Below the pieces are notes generated by a model. The model worked only from the letters and a program-made list of their open reading frames with translations, searched no databases and had not been told where the DNA came from. A program made the translations under genes and the position numbers. From CAZNVB01 sp964651495 (GTDB taxonomy: Bacteria > Acidobacteriota > Aminicenantia > Aminicenantales > UBA8522), in NCBI GenBank assembly GCA_964651495.1, contig CAZYWP010000062.1, positions 1 to 17,014 on the forward strand: a stretch of DNA of 17,014 nt, given 5' to 3'. Shown here in pieces: positions 12,638-17,014 of this stretch. How positions within the stretch are numbered: position 1 is the stretch's first letter; each line of letters opens with the position of its first letter.

Positions 12638-12718
12638 ATGAAATATGACTTGACAGATTCCTTACTATATGGCAGACTGGAGCCAGAGGTTGAAAATGCT
12701 CTGCAAAAGAACTTATAA
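12638..12718 (+). other. 26-codon ORF overlapping the antitoxin start (doubtful leader)
   Basis: The frame from ATG 12638 to TAA 12716-12718 reads 'MKYDLTDSLLYGRLEPEVE' and onward to 'QKNL'. It has protein-like composition and overlaps the first 23 bases of the AbrB-type antitoxin gene in another frame. GGAG stands only two bases before its ATG, which is too close for efficient initiation. It may be chance, a translational leader, or the end of something lost at the assembly join. Confidence 0.25.
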
Positions 12719-12932
12719 AAATCAAATCACCCTGCCCAAGAAAATCATGGAGGATTTCAAGGATGTGGAGTATTTCCAGGCGAAAACGGACTGCGGCAAA
12801 ATTATCCTGGAACCGATAAAGATGATCCCGCTCAGCGAGCGCCCCGCAGAAAAAGTCAGGAAGAAAATCGCCGCACTCGGCCTGACTGAGAAAGATATCG
12901 AGGAAGCGATCGCATGGGCGAGGAAGAAGTAA
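12696..12932 (+). CDS. AbrB/SpoVT-type antitoxin of a PIN toxin pair
   Basis: The 78-residue product opens 'MLCKRTYKNQITLPKKIME' followed by 'EYFQAKTDCGKIILEPI', the swapped-hairpin AbrB signature (K-NQIT-PK ... G.I.L.P). The helical tail 'RKKIAALGLTEKDIEEAIAW' is typical of antitoxins paired with COG1569-type PIN toxins. The start at 12696 is preferred over ATG 12669 because AGAGG stands six bases upstream and because 'TYKNQIT' normally lies near the N-terminus. It overlaps the toxin gene by 19 bp. The protein is expected to bind operator DNA and neutralise the toxin. No clean palindrome is visible upstream. Confidence 0.82.
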   Translation: MLCKRTYKNQITLPKKIMEDFKDVEYFQAKTDCGKIILEPIKMIPLSERPAEKVRKKIAALGLTEKDIEEAIAWARKK

Positions 12933-13351
12933 AGAGGCGGCCAGGACCGCGCGTTGTCCTTGATACCAGTGTGTTTATTTCGGCGGTGCTTTTTGGCGGC
13001 CCGCCGAGCCGGCTTGTTTCTTTGTGGCAGCATGAGGAACTCGCGTTTCTTGTCTCTTCGGAAGTGCTGAAGGAATACCTGCGGGTTCTTTCTTACCCGA
13101 AATTCCGGCTGACCAGGGATGAGATCAAATCCCTCATCGAGGTCGAGGTCATGCCGTTTTTTGAGCCGGTCAAGATCAGGACTAGGCTGCGAATAATCAA
13201 TCAGGATCCCTCCGACAATAAGTTCCTGGAGCTGGCTGTTGATGGAAAAGCAGACACCATCGTGAGCAGTGACAGACATTTATTAGAACTCGCAGCGTAC
13301 GAGGGAATTGAGATCATTTCAGTGGCCGAGTTTCTCAAACGTCTGAAATAA
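12914..13351 (+). CDS. PIN-domain toxin, COG1569 type
   Basis: The 145-residue protein has the PIN fold with Asp17 in 'VVLDTSVFISAVL', Glu54 in 'SEVLKEYLRVL', Asp101 in 'DPSDNKFLELA' and Asp120 in 'IVSSDRHLLEL'. It ends 'IEIISVAEFLKRL'. These are the metal-binding acids of PIN ribonucleases; the 'GGPPSRLVSLW' and 'SYPKFRLT' stretches are specific to the 'putative toxin-antitoxin system toxin component, PIN family'. The ATG at 12914 lies within the antitoxin gene, preceded by GAGG at 12900-12903, so translation is coupled. The gene is intact. The decayed PIN tail at 2391-2465 belongs to the same family. Confidence 0.9.
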   Translation: MGEEEVKRRPGPRVVLDTSVFISAVLFGGPPSRLVSLWQHEELAFLVSSEVLKEYLRVLSYPKFRLTRDEIKSLIEVEVMPFFEPVKIRTRLRIINQDPSDNKFLELAVDGKADTIVSSDRHLLELAAYEGIEIISVAEFLKRLK

Positions 13352-13367
13352 CAACAATAAAATCGGT

Positions 13368-13396
13368 TTGACTCACCTTATCTAAGTTGATATTCT
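13368..13396 (+). promoter_or_regulatory. Promoter of the zinc-ribbon kinase genes
   Basis: TTGACT (13368-13373) and TATTCT (13391-13396) are separated by exactly 17 bp (5/6 and 4/6 agreement with sigma-70-type boxes). Transcription would begin about 20 bases before the GTG at 13425, leaving room for the AGGGA ribosome site at 13414-13418. Its position after the PIN toxin gene suggests that the kinases form their own unit. Confidence 0.6.
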
Positions 13397-13424
13397 TTAT
13401 TTCGAACCAGTTAAGGGAATAAAA

Positions 13425-16400
13425 GTGCCAAACAAATGCCCCAAGTGCCAGGCTGATAATCCGGAAACAGCACGATTTTGTCTGGATTGCGGGACCCGGT
13501 TTGGAAAGCAGAAGGCAGGAAAAAAGCCGCAACCTGTTTTTACGGAAACCCTTCAGATGCCTGTCCGGGAGCTTACGACCGGCTCGACCTTTGCCGGACG
13601 CTACCAGGTCATCGAAGAGCTGGGAAAAGGGGGGATGGGACGCGTCTACAAGGTTTTTGATACCGATATCAAGGAGAAAGTCGCCCTCAAGCTGCTGCGG
13701 CCCGAGATCGCCGCGGACAGTGAGACGGTCGAGCGCTTCTCCAACGAGCTGAAGCTCGCCCGGAAAATCAGGCACAAGAACGTCTGCGGAATGTTCGACC
13801 TGGGGAAGTCGGATGGGACGCTCTATCTGACCATGGAGTTTGTGCCCGGCGAGGACTTGAAACGCCTGATCCGCAGGATGGGCCAGTTTCCCGCCGCCAA
13901 GGCCGTGTCCGTCGCCGAACAGATCTCGGAAGGGCTGGAAGAAGCGCACCGTCTCGGCATCGTCCATCGCGACCTCAAGCCTTCGAACATCATGATGGAC
14001 GAGGACGGGAATGCGCGCATCATGGACTTTGGGATCGCCCGGTCCTTGCAGGCCGAAGGGATCACCGGCGCCGGGGTGATGATCGGCACGCCGGAATACA
14101 TGAGCCCCGAGCAGGTAGATGGGAAAGACGTCGACGAGCGGTCGGATATCTATTCTCTCGGCATCATCCTCTACGAGATGGTCACGGGCCGGGCGCCGTT
14201 CGAAGGCGAGACGCCGCTCAGCGTCGCCCATAAGCACAAGTACGAACCGCCCGCAGACCCGAGAAAGTTCAACCCCCAGGTGCCGGAAGACCTCAGCATC
14301 CTGATCCTGCGCTGCCTGGCGAAAGACAGGGCGATACGCTATCAAACGGCCGCAGAATTGCGGGCCGGCCTGGAGAAAGTCGGGCAGGGCCTGCCAACGA
14401 CCGAGAGCCTGACCGTCGAAAAGAAGCCTCTGACCTCCCGCGAAATCACCGTCAAATTCAACCTGAAAAAACTCACCGTTCCCCTCATCGCCGTCATCGC
14501 GCTCGCCGCCGCCGTCCTTTTCTGGAAATTCATTCCGCATAAAAAGGAGCCCGCCGCCGCACCCGTCGCGCCCAAAATCGAAAACTCGATCGCCGTCATC
14601 AACTTCGAGAACCAGACCGGGGACCCGGACCTCGACTACCTCCAGAAAGCGATCCCCAACCTTCTGATCACGAACTTGGAAAACACCGGGCTATTTTACG
14701 TCGCCACCTGGGAGCGAATGCAGGACGTCCTCAGACAGATGGGCGTCAAGCCGGCGCCCCGAATCGACAGCGACCTCGGGTTTGAGCTCTGCCGGAGGGA
14801 GGGCATCAAGGCGATCGCCATCGGCAGCTTCACCAAGGCGGGCGACGTCTTCCGGACGGATATCAAAGTCCTCGACGCTGAGACCAAGCGCTCCCTCAAG
14901 AGCGCCAACACTAAAGGAACCGGGGTCGACAGCATTCTCGACAGCCAGATCGATGCTCTGAGCCGGGAAATATCGCTCGGCCTGGGAATAGACCGGGCTA
15001 AGGTCGAAGCTGCTCCGCTCAGAGTCAAGGATATCACCACTCCCTCTCTCCAGGCTTACGATTATTTCCTTAAGGGGAAAGCCGCCTATACCCTCAACTG
15101 GGAGGAGGCGAAGAAAAACCTGACCAAGGCCCTGGAGATCGATCCGACCTTTGCCATGGCCTACGTCTACCTGGCGTGGGTGAACCATAATTTGGGTGAC
15201 GTTAAAGCCAGGGACGAGACGATCGAAAAGGCGATGGCTTTTTCGAACAAAACCTCCCTAAAAGACAGACTTTATCTTGAAGCCGGCCATGCCTTGTTTA
15301 TTGAACAAGATTATGACAAACATTGCGCGCTCCTCAAAGAGCTGGTCCAGAAATATCCCGACGAGAAATGGGTCTTTCATTACCTGGGCGACTTTCTTTT
15401 CCTTTATCGAGAGGATTTCGCCGGGGCGGCCAGTCAATTTGAAAAATGGCATAAGCTCGACCCGCAGGATGCCAATGCGATGAATCATCTGATTGGTATG
15501 AGCTACTTGATGGGCGATTTCAAGAAAGCAGCGGAATACGTCAAAATGCATGACGCCGTCGCTCCCCCCGATCCCTATAACTTGTTCCTGCAGGGCATGA
15601 TGTACGCGCTGATGGGCCAGTTTGACCAATCCTTCGCTAAATACAAGGAAGCCCTCGAGATCCAGCCTGATTATAGTTACCCCTTTTGGGGGCTGAGCAT
15701 GATTCATGCCGTGCGGGAAGAATTTGAAGAATCTCTGAAGTGGGCGGACGAGTATGTCTCCCGGGTTTCCTCGGCGGGGCTGAAATCCATTGCCTATTGC
15801 CAAAGAGGTTTTTATCATTACTGGCGAGGAAAATTTAAAGACGCACTCAGCGACTTCGACCTGGCCGACAAGATGGCCGAAGAAACTGAAAATTGGCTGA
15901 ATAAAGCCAGTTCTTTAGAGGGAAAAGGCATCGTTTACCTTGAGCGAGGCGAGTTCGAACTCGGCCGGGCTTCGTTTGATAATGAGCTCAAGATCCTTGT
16001 CGGACATGTCCGAACGCAGTTCCCATTCCATAAGGCCTATTTGGCCTGGCGGTTAGGTGTTCTAGCGGTAGAACAAAAGCAGATTGACTCAGCCGAAGCC
16101 AAGCTTCGAGAAATGAATGCGATGTTGCCGGCGATCAAGGACAAGGACAAGGCCCGAATGACAGCCCTGCGTGACATGCTCCAAGGAGAAATTTTGCTCG
16201 CTCAAGGTGACCTGGATGGTGCGCTGGCCGCCGGCCAAAAGGCGTGCGGACCCGGATCTCCCTATTGGACCGTGGGCTACAGGCTGTCGCCGGGCTACGG
16301 GTTGCCGTTCAACGAATACACATCGTATTCTATGGACCTTGCGGCCAGGGTTTTCGCTAAAAAAGGGGATGTCGCCGGGGCGATCTCGGAATACGAACGC

Positions 16401-16607
16401 CTGCTCAAAATACCCTCCACCTACAGATCGACTTATTTTGTCCATCCCCTCTATCATTTCCGGCTGGGCGTATTATACGAGAGGGCGGGCGAGGCCGCGA
16501 AGGCCAGGGCGCAGTACGAGCGCTTCCTCAACCTCTGGAAGGACGCCGACCCCGGCCGGCCCGAAGTCGATGACGCAAAGGCCCGCCTGGCCGCATTAGG
16601 AAGATGA
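13425..16607 (+). CDS. Membrane serine/threonine protein kinase: zinc ribbon, kinase, TolB-like, TPR
   Basis: The 1060-residue protein starts at GTG 13425, six bases after GGGA (13415-13418). Cys5, Cys8, Cys19 and Cys22 form a zinc ribbon. The Hanks-type kinase domain covers about 60-325: Gly loop 'GKGGMGRV' (67-74), Lys89 in 'VALKLL', 'HRDLKPSN' with Asp183, DFG at 201-203 and 'GTPEYMSPEQ' (221-230). All catalytic residues are present. A single hydrophobic segment (about 351-370, 'TVPLIAVIALAAAVLFW') should span the membrane, followed by a TolB/FlgO-like domain starting 'SIAVINFENQTGDPDLDYLQ' (388 to about 525). TPR-like helical repeats run from about 540 to the end. The kinase would face the cytoplasm and the C-terminal part the outside, as in other bacterial one-pass kinases. 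It probably senses a ligand or protein partner through the TPR part. The substrate is unknown. A paralogue follows 10 bp downstream. Confidence 0.93.
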   Translation: MPNKCPKCQADNPETARFCLDCGTRFGKQKAGKKPQPVFTETLQMPVRELTTGSTFAGRYQVIEELGKGGMGRVYKVFDTDIKEKVALKLLRPEIAADSETVERFSNELKLARKIRHKNVCGMFDLGKSDGTLYLTMEFVPGEDLKRLIRRMGQFPAAKAVSVAEQISEGLEEAHRLGIVHRDLKPSNIMMDEDGNARIMDFGIARSLQAEGITGAGVMIGTPEYMSPEQVDGKDVDERSDIYSLGIILYEMVTGRAPFEGETPLSVAHKHKYEPPADPRKFNPQVPEDLSILILRCLAKDRAIRYQTAAELRAGLEKVGQGLPTTESLTVEKKPLTSREITVKFNLKKLTVPLIAVIALAAAVLFWKFIPHKKEPAAAPVAPKIENSIAVINFENQTGDPDLDYLQKAIPNLLITNLENTGLFYVATWERMQDVLRQMGVKPAPRIDSDLGFELCRREGIKAIAIGSFTKAGDVFRTDIKVLDAETKRSLKSANTKGTGVDSILDSQIDALSREISLGLGIDRAKVEAAPLRVKDITTPSLQAYDYFLKGKAAYTLNWEEAKKNLTKALEIDPTFAMAYVYLAWVNHNLGDVKARDETIEKAMAFSNKTSLKDRLYLEAGHALFIEQDYDKHCALLKELVQKYPDEKWVFHYLGDFLFLYREDFAGAASQFEKWHKLDPQDANAMNHLIGMSYLMGDFKKAAEYVKMHDAVAPPDPYNLFLQGMMYALMGQFDQSFAKYKEALEIQPDYSYPFWGLSMIHAVREEFEESLKWADEYVSRVSSAGLKSIAYCQRGFYHYWRGKFKDALSDFDLADKMAEETENWLNKASSLEGKGIVYLERGEFELGRASFDNELKILVGHVRTQFPFHKAYLAWRLGVLAVEQKQIDSAEAKLREMNAMLPAIKDKDKARMTALRDMLQGEILLAQGDLDGALAAGQKACGPGSPYWTVGYRLSPGYGLPFNEYTSYSMDLAARVFAKKGDVAGAISEYERLLKIPSTYRSTYFVHPLYHFRLGVLYERAGEAAKARAQYERFLNLWKDADPGRPEVDDAKARLAALGR

Positions 16608-16617
16608 AAGAAATCGA

Positions 16618-17014
16618 ATGAACTGCCCAAAGTGTCAGGCTGAAAATCCAGAGACCAAACAGTTCTGCGGGGATTGCGGAACCCAGCTCATCCCATCCGA
16701 AAAGATCCCTTACCGAACCGAGACACTTGAAGCACCCGTTCAAGAATTGACCACCGGCTCCACCTTCGCCAAGCGGTATCAAATCATCGAGGAGCTGGGA
16801 AAAGGGGGGATGGGCAAGGTCTACAAGGTCTTCGACCAGGAAGTCCAGGCCAAGATGGCCCTCAAGCTCATCAAGCCCGAGGTCTCGGCCGACAAGAACA
16901 CGATCGACCGCTTCCGGAATGAGCTTAAGATTGCCCGGGATATCTCGCACAAGAATATTTGCCGGATGTATGACCTGGGCAGGGAAGCCGGCAATTATTT
17001 CATCACCATGGAGT
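16618..17014 (+). CDS. Second zinc-ribbon serine/threonine kinase (3' end cut off)
   Basis: The frame from ATG 16618 stays open to the window edge (132 codons). Cys3, Cys6, Cys17 and Cys20 repeat the zinc ribbon of the previous gene. After a short linker comes 'VQELTTGSTFAKRYQIIEEL', Gly loop 'GKGGMGKV' (61-68), Lys83 in 'MALKLI', and helix C with 'FRNELKIARDISHKNICRMY'. The catalytic loop and everything after lie outside the window. It is clearly a paralogue of the gene ending 10 bp upstream, with the same domain order so far, and is probably co-transcribed from the promoter at 13368. GAAAG at 16606-16610 is only a weak ribosome site, so coupling to the upstream stop may help. Confidence 0.92.
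   Translation, partial: MNCPKCQAENPETKQFCGDCGTQLIPSEKIPYRTETLEAPVQELTTGSTFAKRYQIIEELGKGGMGKVYKVFDQEVQAKMALKLIKPEVSADKNTIDRFRNELKIARDISHKNICRMYDLGREAGNYFITME

Noticed and set aside
12650..12671. TTGACA upstream of the AbrB-type antitoxin as a -35 box
   Set aside because: The only -10-like sequences (TACTAT, TATATG) are 7-10 bp away, far from the usual 17, so no promoter is called.
13335..14540. 401-codon minus-strand frame opposite the kinase gene
   Set aside because: It is antisense to intact kinase motifs and made of biased composition with no recognisable fold; it is a shadow of codon bias.

Overview
The window reads as a high-GC bacterial genome fragment, most likely from a metagenome-assembled genome of Candidatus Aminicenantes (OP8) or a related Acidobacteria-like lineage. 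This is an inference. It rests on two tandem serine/threonine kinases that begin with a CxxC-x10-CxxC zinc ribbon, the recurring 'ELTTGSTFA..YQ.IEELGKGGMG.VYKVFD' arrangement, and an assembly gap of exactly 100 Ns. No rRNA, tRNA, CRISPR array or intact transposon is visible.

Layout, left to right. Positions 1-1190 (+) hold the 3' part of a RecB/Cas4-like PD-(D/E)XK nuclease with a four-cysteine cluster. Positions 1190-2466 are a scar region: a truncated DUF4143 ATPase remnant, an intact leftward vapBC pair with its own operator and promoter, and the decayed ends of a second antitoxin/PIN pair. Positions 2437-9525 (-) hold an AddAB/RexAB-type helicase-nuclease operon, addB first and addA second. 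Positions 9542-9841 are intergenic, with a tandem GGGGACGG repeat and a consensus promoter overlapped by a palindromic operator. Positions 9842-10307 (+) hold an RHH/RelE pair. Positions 10369-10599 (-) hold an orphan RHH antitoxin whose tail appears to continue in another frame past its stop. Positions 10736-12382 (-) encode a Pif1-like helicase with a C-terminal WYL-type domain. Positions 12427-12526 are Ns flanked by the same 55-bp sequence on both sides, so the gap is probably an assembly artefact. Positions 12696-13351 (+) hold an AbrB-type antitoxin and a COG1569-type PIN toxin. From 13425 onward are two tandem zinc-ribbon kinases, the first complete (kinase, membrane segment, TolB-like domain, TPR repeats) and the second cut by the window end.

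How the genes fit together. The AddAB operon would resect double-strand breaks for RecA-dependent repair. The Pif1-WYL helicase and the extra Fe-S nuclease could also act on DNA ends or structures, but no shared operon links them. The three intact toxin-antitoxin pairs and at least two relics sit in the gaps between these large genes and are visibly richer in AT, as expected for mobile modules that integrate, decay and are replaced. The kinase pair is a separate signalling unit with its own good promoter. I find no convincing wholly new system. The most interesting items are the decayed TA relics, the frame-broken antitoxin tail, repeat-like insertions in AddA and AddB linkers, and the clustering of three DNA-end enzymes among TA modules.
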